Shown piece after piece: positions 17,689-26,443 of a DNA stretch of 64,000 nt; position 1 is the stretch's first letter; each line of letters opens with the position of its first letter. The translations under genes and the position numbers were made by a program. Below the pieces are notes generated by a model. That model searched no databases and was not told the origin of the DNA. It worked only from the letters and a program-made list of their open reading frames with translations. Source of the DNA: Peptostreptococcus russellii (GTDB lineage Bacteria; Bacillota; Clostridia; Peptostreptococcales; Peptostreptococcaceae); the NCBI RefSeq assembly GCF_003012055.1, contig NZ_JYGE01000003.1, forward strand, positions 558,001-622,000, given 5' to 3'.

Positions 17689-17857
17689 ATTTATCATAGT
17701 ATTAGGCCATTACTGACTTTCAGATATATTTACAGTTTTTTATATAAATTTAAGAGTTGGGATAAAGCTTTATTATGATATCTTTACGTGTAAAGAATAT
17801 GTTTATTCAATTACATCCATTTAAAGATGTGTTTCTTACCATATTTTTTACACAATT

Positions 17858-17898
17858 CATCATTATGAGCTAATTTTTAAATATTAGTCATAATGGTG
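17858..17898 (+). promoter_or_regulatory. hairpin in the nrdD leader
   Basis: CATCATTATGAGCTAAT pairs with ATTAGTCATAATGGTG (one bulge, one G-U) around an eight-base loop. It has no T tail, so it is a leader structure of unknown role within a roughly 340-base 5' UTR. Confidence 0.5.
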
Positions 17899-17988
17899 GA
17901 TATAAAATTTAAATATTAAAATAATATTATAAATCAGAAATTGTTTTACGTTTTAAAATAAATTAAATCAATTTCTTCAATTAAAAAG

Positions 17989-18016
17989 TAAGTATTTAAG
18001 AATAAGTATTTAAGAA
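17989..18016 (+). repeat. 14-bp perfect tandem duplication before nrdD
   Basis: TAAGTATTTAAGAA occurs twice back to back, ending 15 bases before the nrdD ATG and abutting its purine-rich ribosome-binding region (AGAGAGTGAG). Confidence 0.95.
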
Positions 18017-18031
18017 AGAGAGTGAGTATTG

Positions 18032-20152
18032 ATGTATGTAATCAAAAGAGATGGGACTTCAGTTCCTTTTGACAGATCGAAAATAAAAATAGCAGTTGAA
18101 AAGGCTATGAAAAATGGAAGTGGATTATATCACCCTGATATAGCTGAAGCCGTTGCTAGAGATTGCGAGAAGTACTTCATAGACTTAAATGAAACTCCTA
18201 CTATATATAAGATAGAAGGATACGTTTATGATAGATTGATTTTTTATAATCACAGCGAAACTGCTAGAGCCTATGAGGGATATAGAGCAGTTCAGCAGTT
18301 TAAAAGACAAGTAAATACAACAGATGAATCAATAATGAACCTTATGAAAAAATCCAATGAAGATATCATGACGGAGAATTCAAATAAAAATGCTGTTATT
18401 TGCTCTACTCAGAGAGACTTAATTGCTGGAGAAGTATCTAAGGATATTGCTAGAAGAAAGTTGATACCACCACATATTGTACAGGCACATGATGAAGGTG
18501 CAATACACTGGCATGATATGGATTATACACTTCAACCAATATTTAACTGCTGCCTAATAAATATACAAGATATGTTAGACAATGGAACTGTAATAAATGA
18601 AAAAATGGTAGAAAGTCCAAAGTCATTTTCTACTGCTTGTACAGTAACAACACAAATAATGGCTCAGGTAGCAAGTAATCAGTATGGTGGACAGAGTATC
18701 ACTATAAGACATCTTGCTCCTTACCTTAGAAGAACTAAGCAAAAGTTCTATAATATCTATCTTGATAAATTCCATGATGAAGATTTGGCAGAAGAAATTT
18801 CTGAAGATATGATGTTTAAGGACCTAAAAGATGGAGTACAAACTATAAGATATCAGTTATCTACATTAATGACTACAAATGGTCAAGCTCCATTTGCTAC
18901 TATATACCTTGAAATAGAAGAAGGTCATGAGTACGAAAGAGAGATGGCTCTAATTTGCGAAGAAATGATAAAGCAAAGATTGGAAGGAATGAAAAATTAT
19001 AAGGGGCAAAATGTAGGTGAAGCTTTCCCTAAGCTTGTATATCTTTTAGATGAAAATAACTGTCTAGAAGGCGGAAAGTATGACTATATTACTAGATTGT
19101 CTGCTGAATGTACAGCTAAAAGATTAGTTCCAGATTATCAAAGTGCAAAGATAATGAGAGAGAATTATGTTGGATGTACTTTCCCTCCAATGGGATGTAG
19201 ATCTCATCTATCTCCTTGGAAGGACGAAAACGATGATTATAAATGGTATGGACGATTCAACCAGGGAGTTGTATCTTTAAACCTTCCACAAATTGCTATA
19301 TTGTCAGAAGGTAAGATGGGACAGTTTTGGAATATATTTGATCAAAGACTAGAGCTATGCAAGGAAGCACTTCTTTGTAGACATAAGATGCTTTTAGGAA
19401 CTCTATCAGATGTTTCTCCTATTCACTGGCAGCACGGTGCAATAGCAAGACTTGAAAAGGGAGAAAAAATCGATAAGCTTTTAAAAGATGGTTATTCTAC
19501 ACTTTCTCTAGGCTATGTTGGTATATATGAAATGGTTTATGCTATGCTGGGTGTTAGCCATACAACTCCAGAAGGCGAGAAATTTGCTATGGATGTTATG
19601 CAGCACATGAAGGATGCTTGTGATAGATGGAGAAATGAAACTGGGTTAGGATTTAGTCTATATGGAACACCTGCTGAATCATTAGTTTATAGATTCTGTA
19701 GAGTTGACAAGGCTAGATTTGGAGAAATAGAAGGCGTTACAGACAAGCTTTACTATACAAATTCTTACCATGTAAATGTATGTGAAGAAATAGATGCCTT
19801 TAAAAAGCTTCAATTTGAAGCACCTTTCCACGGTATTTCAACTGGTGGATGTATTTCTTATATAGAGGTTCCTGATATGTCTAAAAATCTTGATGCTGTT
19901 GAACAGATAATAAACTTTATTTACCATAATATACAGTACGCAGAAATAAATACAAAACCAGATGTATGCTATAAGTGTGGCTATACTGGTGAAATACAAT
20001 TAGATGACGAACTTAACTGGTACTGCCCATCTTGTGGAAATAGAGATCAAGATGAAATGCAAGTAATGAGACGTACTTGTGGCTATATTGGAACTAACTT
20101 CTGGAACAAGGGACGTACACAGGAAATTGGAGACAGAGTTCTTCATTTATAA
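18032..20152 (+). CDS. nrdD: anaerobic (class III) ribonucleoside-triphosphate reductase
   Basis: 706 residues from ATG 18032; an in-frame TTG precedes it. An ATP-cone regulatory domain occupies the first 90 residues (MYVIKRDGTSVPFDRSKI). The catalytic barrel contains FNCCLINIQDML and the CTFPPMGCRSHLSPW segment. The end holds a zinc site (CYKCG and CPSCG) and the glycyl-radical loop RRTCGYIG, whose Gly is activated by NrdG. It reduces NTPs to dNTPs without oxygen, using formate as reductant in known members. Control by NrdR is suggested by boxes about 350 bases upstream. Confidence 0.97.
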   Translation: MYVIKRDGTSVPFDRSKIKIAVEKAMKNGSGLYHPDIAEAVARDCEKYFIDLNETPTIYKIEGYVYDRLIFYNHSETARAYEGYRAVQQFKRQVNTTDESIMNLMKKSNEDIMTENSNKNAVICSTQRDLIAGEVSKDIARRKLIPPHIVQAHDEGAIHWHDMDYTLQPIFNCCLINIQDMLDNGTVINEKMVESPKSFSTACTVTTQIMAQVASNQYGGQSITIRHLAPYLRRTKQKFYNIYLDKFHDEDLAEEISEDMMFKDLKDGVQTIRYQLSTLMTTNGQAPFATIYLEIEEGHEYEREMALICEEMIKQRLEGMKNYKGQNVGEAFPKLVYLLDENNCLEGGKYDYITRLSAECTAKRLVPDYQSAKIMRENYVGCTFPPMGCRSHLSPWKDENDDYKWYGRFNQGVVSLNLPQIAILSEGKMGQFWNIFDQRLELCKEALLCRHKMLLGTLSDVSPIHWQHGAIARLEKGEKIDKLLKDGYSTLSLGYVGIYEMVYAMLGVSHTTPEGEKFAMDVMQHMKDACDRWRNETGLGFSLYGTPAESLVYRFCRVDKARFGEIEGVTDKLYYTNSYHVNVCEEIDAFKKLQFEAPFHGISTGGCISYIEVPDMSKNLDAVEQIINFIYHNIQYAEINTKPDVCYKCGYTGEIQLDDELNWYCPSCGNRDQDEMQVMRRTCGYIGTNFWNKGRTQEIGDRVLHL

Positions 20153-20167
20153 AAATCAAATAAATGT

Positions 20168-20201
20168 ATGGCAATATGATTACATATTGCCATTTGTTTT
20201 A
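20168..20201 (+). terminator. attenuating hairpin between nrdD and nrdG
   Basis: ATGGCAATATG pairs with CATATTGCCAT around a four-base loop, followed by TTGTTTTAT. It probably lowers nrdG expression relative to nrdD rather than separating them completely, because I see no clear promoter in the 40 bases that follow. Confidence 0.7.
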
Positions 20202-20227
20202 TATAGATATAATTTAGGAGGATTTAG

Positions 20228-20737
20228 ATGAGATATAATAAAATCCGTAGATATGATGTTACAAATGGACCAGGTGTAAGAACTACTATTTTTGTATCTG
20301 GTTGCACACACAACTGCGAAGACTGTTTTAATAAGGAACTACAAGATTTTGAGTATGGAGATATTTGGAGTCAAAAAAGTGAAGACGAATTTATAGATTA
20401 TGTATCAAACCCTATGGTTGTTGGTATAAATGTTTTGGGTGGCGAGCCCCTACAACAGACTATGGATGACAGTCTATTGGATCTACTTAAGAGAGTGAAA
20501 AATGAGTTCCCAGAAAAAAGCATCTGGCTATGGACTGGCGATTTATTTGAGGAAGCTATAGAAAATGAAAAGAAATTAGCAATAATCGAGCAAGTCGATG
20601 TTATAATTGATGGCCAATTCCAAAAGGATAAAAGAAATATTAAACTTAAATATAGAGGATCAGAAAACCAAAGAGTTATTGATGTTAGAGAAAGTTTAGA
20701 AAAAGATGAGGTAGTAGAATATCAGTTTGAAGAATAA
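20228..20737 (+). CDS. nrdG: anaerobic ribonucleotide reductase activating protein
   Basis: 169 residues, radical-SAM activase. The [4Fe-4S] motif is CTHNCEDC (CX3CX2C) near residue 26; GVRTTIFVSG precedes it and the GGEPL box follows (NVLGGEPLQQ). It generates the glycyl radical on NrdD. TTAGGAGG precedes the start. The 75-base gap from nrdD contains a hairpin. Confidence 0.96.
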   Translation: MRYNKIRRYDVTNGPGVRTTIFVSGCTHNCEDCFNKELQDFEYGDIWSQKSEDEFIDYVSNPMVVGINVLGGEPLQQTMDDSLLDLLKRVKNEFPEKSIWLWTGDLFEEAIENEKKLAIIEQVDVIIDGQFQKDKRNIKLKYRGSENQRVIDVRESLEKDEVVEYQFEE

Positions 20738-21082
20738 TTTTTAAGCAGAAAAAATACACTTATAATTAATATAAATATTTTTATATTAACTTCAAACAGT
20801 AAAAAAAGATATTACTATTAAATTCTTTTTATTGTATTCTTTTTTATATGTTAATCTGTTTTTTGTGTTTTTATTTAATGTTTATATAACTTTCTAACTA
20901 TTTAAATTAGTTAACTCTTTTGCTTTTAATATTTTATTATCTATGATATAATGTTTTTGTTGATTATTATAATCATAGATGGATATATATATAATATAGC
21001 CAGTAGTAATCTATTACTAACTCGACTATATATCAGAAGACATAAACTATATTAAAATTGTAAAGAGAAAGGAATAGATAAA
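20738..21082 (+). promoter_or_regulatory. intergenic region with promoter and stem-loops ahead of the HesB-like gene
   Basis: An extended -10 (TGATATAAT, 20944-20952) is the only clear promoter element. It sits inside an imperfect inverted repeat (CTATGATATAAT near 20941 with ATTATAATCATAG near 20975). A second imperfect stem lies near 20994-21034. Upstream of 20900 I see only AT-rich sequence. Confidence 0.45.
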
Positions 21083-21403
21083 ATGAAAGTAGAAGTAGCT
21101 CAGACAGCACTAGAAGTATTAAGAGAGATAATAGCAGAACAAGGGGAAGAAGTTCCTACTTCTGTAAGAATGTATTTTGCAGGAGCAGCTTGTTCAGGTC
21201 CATCATTTGGACTAGCTCTAGACAATAAAAAAGAAAGTGATGCTGCATGTGCAGTAGAAGAACTAGAATTTGTTATGGATGAGCAAGAATATGCACAGTT
21301 TGGGGATATGCTTATTCAGGATTTAGGCGGAGGATTCAGAGTAATTCCAGAAAGCTTAAAGGATATGGAAAGTGGTTGTGGAAGCTGTTCAGGTTGCCAC
21401 TAA
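21083..21403 (+). CDS. HesB/IscA-like protein (Cys form of the HesB-like selenoprotein family)
   Basis: 106 residues. The layout follows the HesB/IscA-type Fe-S biogenesis domain: VEVAQTALEVLREIIAEQ, a central YFAGAACSGPSFGLAL and a FRVIPESL strand. It ends in a cysteine cluster (SGCGSCSGCH). This clostridial branch has relatives annotated as selenoproteins; here every chalcogen position is encoded by a normal Cys codon. A role in Fe-S assembly or redox chemistry is plausible but unproven. GAAAGGAA precedes the start; a terminator follows directly. Confidence 0.8.
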   Translation: MKVEVAQTALEVLREIIAEQGEEVPTSVRMYFAGAACSGPSFGLALDNKKESDAACAVEELEFVMDEQEYAQFGDMLIQDLGGGFRVIPESLKDMESGCGSCSGCH

Positions 21404-21432
21404 TAGTCACTTCTAAGTAATTTGTAAATAGA

Positions 21433-21460
21433 GGAGCTGTCGTTGACAGTTCCTTTTTTT
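21433..21460 (+). terminator. terminator after the HesB-like gene
   Basis: GGAGCTGTC pairs with GACAGTTCC (one G-U) around a three-base loop, followed by seven T. Confidence 0.92.
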
Positions 21461-21504
21461 GTATGTTATACTTTTTAAATACTAGTTAAATAAAGGAGAA
21501 ATTT

Positions 21505-22245
21505 ATGAGAAGAAGAAAAATAAAGGGTGCTGATGAAAGACTTTTATCATACAAACACTATATAGTTAATGGAATGATTGATCAGAAACTACCCGAAAAT
21601 AGTGAAGATAATTCAAAGAGTATCTTTGACAATAGAGTACCTATAGAAAACGAAATTTATAATACACTTATCAATGATTACAAAGGTAATTGGAGCAATG
21701 TTTTCAAAAACAATAATCCAATTCATATAGAGGTAGGTACTGGACGAGGAAAATTCATCACTACTTTGGCTCAACAAAATCCTGATATAAACTATATCGC
21801 ACTTGAAATAAAGGAAGAAGTTTTACTAAGAGCAGTAGAAAAGGCAGATGATTTAAAACTATCTAATATAGCTTTTATTTGGGGAAATGTGGAATTTTTT
21901 GATTTATACTTCTCTGACAAGGAACTCTCTAGGATATATATAAATTTTTGTGATCCATGGCCTAAAAAAAGATATGCAAAAAGAAGACTTACTCACTCAA
22001 ATTTCTTAGAGTTATATAGAAAAAAACTAAAAAATGATGGTGAAATCAATTTTAAAACAGATAATAGAGATTTATTTGAATTTAGCCTGAATGAGATATC
22101 TTCAAATGATTGGATGTTAAAAAATATTTCCCTAGATCTTGCAAATAGTGACTTTGATTTTAATGTCACTACAGAATATGAAGATAAATTTATGAGCCTT
22201 GGGCAAGCTATCTATAGACTTGAGGCGGTAGATATAAGAAAATAG
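21505..22245 (+). CDS. trmB: tRNA (guanine-N7)-methyltransferase
   Basis: 246 residues. SAM-binding VGTGRGKF, the family signature FCDPWPKKRYAKRRLTH, and a C-terminal FKTDNRDLFEFS match TrmB, which makes m7G46 in tRNA variable loops. The N-terminus is about 35 residues longer than B. subtilis TrmB and contains RRRKIKGADERLLSY, so the long start (AAAGGAG upstream) appears real. The next gene begins 20 bases later, probably in one transcript. Confidence 0.95.
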   Translation: MRRRKIKGADERLLSYKHYIVNGMIDQKLPENSEDNSKSIFDNRVPIENEIYNTLINDYKGNWSNVFKNNNPIHIEVGTGRGKFITTLAQQNPDINYIALEIKEEVLLRAVEKADDLKLSNIAFIWGNVEFFDLYFSDKELSRIYINFCDPWPKKRYAKRRLTHSNFLELYRKKLKNDGEINFKTDNRDLFEFSLNEISSNDWMLKNISLDLANSDFDFNVTTEYEDKFMSLGQAIYRLEAVDIRK

Positions 22246-22264
22246 CTATAAATAAGGAGATAAT

Positions 22265-23077
22265 ATGCTAGTAGAAATTATTAAAACTTCGCTTATATAC
22301 ACTTTTGCTTTTGTATTGGTATTATTTGCTTTTGGTGCTATTTTTAGCTATATAGAAAAAACTAATTCTTCTTCCATATATAGAACTTTTGGTATGAACG
22401 GACTTTTAATTACAGGTATTATAGGTACTATTGTCCATGAATTTAGCCACATGATTTTTTGTGTAATTTTCAGACATGAAATCACTGATTTTTCTTTGTT
22501 TAGACCTTTCAAAAGTCGTTATGATGGTATAATGGGCTATGTAAATCATCGATGTGATTTAAATAGTTATTATCAAAGAGTTGGTAATTTCTTTATAGGT
22601 ATTGCACCAATTATATTTGGAACTATTTTTTTGATGCTATGTATGTGGATATTACTCCCAAGTGAGTTTAATAGTATAAGAGAAACTTTTAATGAAAATA
22701 TGGATTATATAAAAAATATACATCACATCAAAGACTCTGTTAATATCTATATTACTATAGTTATTTCTACCTTAGAAAACCTAAGTCCTTTCAGAAATCA
22801 TAATATTATTAAATATCTAGTATTTATTTATATAATGTATTCTGTAACAACTCACATGGATCTTAGCAAAGAAGATTTATCTAATAGTAAGTCTGGTTTT
22901 TTTGTATTTATTAGTTTATTATTTATAATAAATTTTTTATGTGTTTTTATGGGATTAAAGTATAAGATAATCTTACTGAGATTTATTATTAGTGTTTTTT
23001 CTTTTTTAACTGTAGGTTTACTATTTGCTACAGTTACTATGCTTATTTCTAAAGCTCTAGAAATATTCTTTGCATAA
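22265..23077 (+). CDS. integral membrane protein with HExxH motif, putative M50-like protease
   Basis: 270 residues with about five to six membrane segments. The second ends in IVHEFSHMIF, an HExxH zinc motif at the membrane edge as in M50/site-2 proteases. A GIAPIIFG stretch follows near residue 115. I do not see the third zinc ligand motif (NPDG/LDG type), so activity is uncertain. AAGGAGA precedes the start, and trmB lies just upstream. I do not recognise a named family. Confidence 0.6.
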   Translation: MLVEIIKTSLIYTFAFVLVLFAFGAIFSYIEKTNSSSIYRTFGMNGLLITGIIGTIVHEFSHMIFCVIFRHEITDFSLFRPFKSRYDGIMGYVNHRCDLNSYYQRVGNFFIGIAPIIFGTIFLMLCMWILLPSEFNSIRETFNENMDYIKNIHHIKDSVNIYITIVISTLENLSPFRNHNIIKYLVFIYIMYSVTTHMDLSKEDLSNSKSGFFVFISLLFIINFLCVFMGLKYKIILLRFIISVFSFLTVGLLFATVTMLISKALEIFFA

Positions 23078-23262
23078 AGCAAAATTAGGTTTTAGATAAA
23101 CTAGATAAACTACAAACTATAATAGATGTAAATCAGAATTAATCTATAAGAAAATCCGATAAGCTATCATTTATATAAATCAGAATTAGACTTTGATAAA
23201 ACTAGATAAACTATAATAGATATTATCTAGAAATAATATAAGTGAATAAATATTAAGATCTT

Positions 23263-23297
23263 GCTCTGGCTAACTTATAAGCTCAGAGCTTTTTATT
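23263..23297 (+). terminator. terminator at the end of the trmB transcript
   Basis: GCTCTG pairs with CAGAGC around a 15-base loop, followed by TTTTTATTT. It is 185 bases beyond the HExxH gene. Confidence 0.65.
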
Positions 23298-23347
23298 TGT
23301 AAATATAAGAATTTTTTATTTATATTAGCTTTTTTCTTCTTAAAAGC

Positions 23348-23423
23348 CTTAAAATCAGTTTTAAGAGATAATACAGAAGTTCAAGTGTTAATGTATGTTG
23401 ACTTTTCTTAAAATCGATTTAAG
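23348..23423. repeat. pair of CTTAAAATC-type palindromes
   Basis: CTTAAAATCAGTTTTAAG (23348-23365) and CTTAAAATCGATTTAAG (23407-23423), each followed by AGA, lie 59 bases apart. They are short dyads of unknown role. Confidence 0.6.
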
Positions 23424-23627
23424 AGAGTCTGTTTTTGCACTATTTTAAGATTTTCGGATATTTTTTTGAAAAAAAGTATAATTTCAAAATAATCTCCCGC
23501 CTTTATAATCCTTCTAATAAATACTTATAAATATATAGAAGCTAATAGAGCCTATCCATAAAAATTCTATAGCTATGATGGTTCTGTATAAGAAATATAT
23601 AATGGAGTATAGTTTGCGTAATATAAA

Positions 23628-23679
23628 TATAGATTCTGATAAACTATAGACCCTGATAGTATACATATAGATCCTGATA
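23628..23679 (+). repeat. three degenerate TATAGAYYCTGATA repeats
   Basis: Copies at 23628-23641, 23645-23658 and 23666-23679 differ only at the two pyrimidine positions. Spacing is 17 and 21 bases. Confidence 0.75.
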
Positions 23680-23724
23680 ATATAGATATGTATGTAAATA
23701 TAAATATAGATGTGCATGTAAATG

Positions 23725-23805
23725 TAGATATATATAGATATAGATATAGATAGATAGATATATATAGATAGATATAGATAGATATAGATATAGATATAGA
23801 TATAG
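23725..23805. repeat. GATA/TAGATA microsatellite
   Basis: About 80 bases consist almost wholly of GATA and TAGATA units in mixed register. This is an unusual simple-sequence tract for a bacterial chromosome and has no coding context. Confidence 0.95.
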
Positions 23806-23832
23806 CAGCATAAATGAAATACTAGTCGAAAT

Positions 23833-23857
23833 CTAGATGCTTATAACAAGCATCTAG
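23833..23857. repeat. perfect 10-bp hairpin in the gene desert
   Basis: CTAGATGCTT, loop ATAAC, AAGCATCTAG. Neither strand has a T run after it, so it is not a standard terminator. Confidence 0.75.
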
Positions 23858-24488
23858 CAAGTAGAGTATAGAGGAGTGTTTAAAAGGGTAGTCTAAGATA
23901 TATAAATCTCTAACAAGAGTATCTAGTTCAATCTTATTAATATATTTATAATTAATAATTAGAAAAATAACTTACAATAAAGTATCTATACGGAATACTT
24001 CAAATACAATTATATTGATATAATCTACTAATATAAAAAATATATCTATATATTTCAAATATAATAAACTATTATGCCAAATAACTTTATATATAATTTA
24101 TTTAACATAAACAAAATATTATTTTTAAATAAGGTAAGATTCTATATTATTAAATTAGATAAAGTAGTTATTTACAATATATACAATATAAAATAAGGTG
24201 TATATTGTAATACTGTATATATTATGTGAATAGTATTACTTAATATATAAAACTAAAAAATAATTGTATAGGATTAAGTAATATTTATATAATAAACATT
24301 AATGAGATATCAATTTAATCGTTATAAATATATGCTGTAAAGATCTATACTATTAGAATATAAATGACTTAGCAATATGTATACAGATACAAGGAAAAAA
24401 TAAATATAAAAATATTTCTAGAGAAAAAATATAAATCAAAGTTCTTATTTTACGTTTTTTATGATATTTTAGCATAATACGGTAATAG

Positions 24489-24524
24489 TAGGGCTTGTAG
24501 ACTTCAAGATACAACTATGCCTTA
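24489..24524 (+). ncRNA. possible structured RNA element
   Basis: AGGGC pairs with GCCTT and, inside it, TTGTA with TACAA, giving a two-part stem in an otherwise structureless AT-rich region. It is also the most GC-rich part of the gene desert. No known RNA family recognised. Confidence 0.25.
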
Positions 24525-25180
24525 AATGTATATTTAGGGAATAGTTGCTTTGTTATAATTTAATAAGTGTAGATTTTAGCTATTTCTATGATATTTTAGC
24601 GATTTTTACATTTAGTACAATTTAGTACTTTTTTAAGTGCTTTTTTTCTTTTATACTCTTATCGTTCATAATACTTTTTCTTTTTTCTTAATCCATCTCT
24701 TCTATATCTTTATATATCAACTGGAATCTATTTCATAGAAATCACATTCACAGTTATAAATTATTTTATTATAAGAAATATATTTACAGTTATATTTCTA
24801 TTAACCATTATATATGTAACTTTTAGATATACATTTAGCTGCTCTTTTTGTTCTATTTTAAAGACTTACTTTTTTGCAAATAAGTTGCTTTTATTTACTA
24901 GCTAACTTTTCTAATTTTTGAGCGATAAAAACTATATCAATTTTTTATATGAATCCTTTCTTTTTTACTTCTACTCTATTTAGCTATTTTCATATAAAAC
25001 CCAAGTTTTTTTAAAATTCACAAACTTTGATATAAATAAGTTTACTATTAACTTTTAGATACTATTTAATATTTTTAAGTTTAAAATTAAATATAACTCT
25101 CATTATTCTTTAAATTACTTATTAATATTAATAGATATAAACTTTTTTTCATTTTATTTTTACATCGTCTTATTATTTTA

Positions 25181-25189
25181 TGGTATAAT
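25181..25189 (+). promoter_or_regulatory. extended -10 upstream of degV gene
   Basis: TGGTATAAT 79 bases before the ATG; TTTACA lies 19 bases upstream of the -10 and is a weak -35. Confidence 0.5.
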
Positions 25190-25268
25190 ATTCCTAATAA
25201 GTAAAATATGAAAATATATATATGTATCTTCCGTATTTTTTCTTATATATATGTGGAGGTGAATAATA

Positions 25269-26117
25269 ATGGGTATAAAGTTTGTAGTAGATTCTGCTTC
25301 TGATTTTTCTTATGAAGAAGCTAAAAATCTAGGTATCACTTTTCTTCCTTTAACGGTAACAATAAACCATAAGGAATACAAGGATGGTATTGATATTACT
25401 AATGAAGAGTTTTACAAATTATTGGAAAGCAATGAAACTCTTCCTAAAACTAGTCAAGTAACTCCTTATCAGTTTGAAGAAGCTTTTAAGGATATAATAG
25501 ATAATGGTGATACTGCAATCGCTATCACAATATCATCAAAAGTATCTGGAACATATTCTAGTGCTCATCTAGCTGCAGAAAATTTCCCTGGTAAAGCTTT
25601 TGTTATTGATAGTTTAAGTGGTTCAATTGGCGAAAAAATTTTACTGTTACATGGTTTAGAATTAGCTAAATCAATTGATAATGCAGAAGATATAGTAAAG
25701 GAACTAAATAGCAAGAGAGAAAAAATAGCTGTTTATTACCTATTAGATACTTTAGAATATCTTCAAAAAGGTGGTAGAATATCTAAAATAAGCTCTCTTG
25801 CAGGAGCTCTTTTATCTGTAAAACCTATATTTACGCTTGAAGGCGGTGAGGTTAAACTTGCTGGTAAGGCAAGAGGCTTCAAAAAGGGACATAATATGCT
25901 TAAGGACCTTGTATCAGAAAGAGGGAATGTTGATACATCTAAACCTTCTATGTTAAGTTACTCAGGTGGCAATAGAGATGTTTTAAATAAATATCTTGAT
26001 AAATATAGAGAAATACTGAAAATTGATGTTGATCAACTTCCAGTCACTCAATTAGGTAGCACCATAGGAACTCACTTGGGTCCTAATGCCATCGGAATTG
26101 CATTTTTCTTAGAGTAG
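25269..26117 (+). CDS. DegV family fatty-acid-binding protein (FakB-like)
   Basis: 282 residues, full-length DegV fold: VVDSASDFSYEEAKN at the start, SQVTPYQFEEAF, TISSKVSGTYSSAH, and the C-terminal GSTIGTHLGPNAIGIAF. Family members bind a fatty acid and present it to the kinase FakA for phosphorylation and use in phospholipid synthesis. GGAGGTGA precedes the start. It is a single-gene unit with its own promoter and terminator; fakA is not in the window. Confidence 0.93.
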   Translation: MGIKFVVDSASDFSYEEAKNLGITFLPLTVTINHKEYKDGIDITNEEFYKLLESNETLPKTSQVTPYQFEEAFKDIIDNGDTAIAITISSKVSGTYSSAHLAAENFPGKAFVIDSLSGSIGEKILLLHGLELAKSIDNAEDIVKELNSKREKIAVYYLLDTLEYLQKGGRISKISSLAGALLSVKPIFTLEGGEVKLAGKARGFKKGHNMLKDLVSERGNVDTSKPSMLSYSGGNRDVLNKYLDKYREILKIDVDQLPVTQLGSTIGTHLGPNAIGIAFFLE

Positions 26118-26219
26118 GTATTGTACTCTTGCAATATCTTTATATTTAAAAATTGTATAAAAATATGTCGTAGAAAGCATTTTTCGGAGTATTTTAATTC
26201 CTTAATAGATTATACTTTT

Positions 26220-26256
26220 AGAGCTAGATATTTATAAATATCTAGCTCTCTTTTTA
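26220..26256 (+). terminator. terminator after degV gene
   Basis: A perfect 28-base palindrome (GAGCTAGATATTTA and its complement) is followed by TCTTTTTATTTT. The remaining gap to the nuclease gene holds only its promoter. Confidence 0.88.
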
Positions 26257-26388
26257 TTTTATTACTAAACTCCCCTATTTTGTCGCTTATTTATAGATAA
26301 AATTAAACTTTAAAATTCAATTCTATTTAAGCTATTTATTTACTTTTTAATTTGTAAAGTATTTTTAGACATAAATATATAGTATATA

Positions 26389-26397
26389 TGATATAAT
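26389..26397 (+). promoter_or_regulatory. extended -10 upstream of the nuclease gene
   Basis: TGATATAAT 46 bases before the ATG; no convincing -35. Confidence 0.5.
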
Positions 26398-26443
26398 ACT
26401 AAGGATGAGAATTTAATATAATTATAAAGAAAGAGGTGCTTTT

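Larger units (their letters stand above)
16942..18031. other. 1.1-kb intergenic region with the nrdD control region
   Basis: Very AT-rich and without a credible gene. The left 650 bases contain only short palindromes (for example TTGTTGTA/TACAACAA near 17130) and TTGACA-like hexamers near 17480 and 17543 with no good -10. The right part holds NrdR-like boxes, a promoter and a long leader, listed separately. Confidence 0.7.
23078..25268. other. 2.2-kb gene desert, AT-rich with repeats
   Basis: No open frame with a ribosome-binding site and protein-like composition is found on either strand. Left end: a duplicated pair of short blocks (TAAATCAGAATTA at 23129 and 23176; AAACTAGATAAACTA at 23098 and 23199) and a terminator. 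Middle: palindromes, a degenerate TATAGA-CTGATA repeat and GATA microsatellite DNA. Right: two perfect or near-perfect hairpins and a 14-bp direct repeat (TATGATATTTTAGC at 24460 and 24587). Otherwise featureless. Confidence 0.75.

Noticed and set aside
23514..23717. Open frame on the minus strand rich in Ile, Tyr and His
   Set aside because: It is read from microsatellite and simple AT repeats, has no ribosome-binding site and no protein-like composition.
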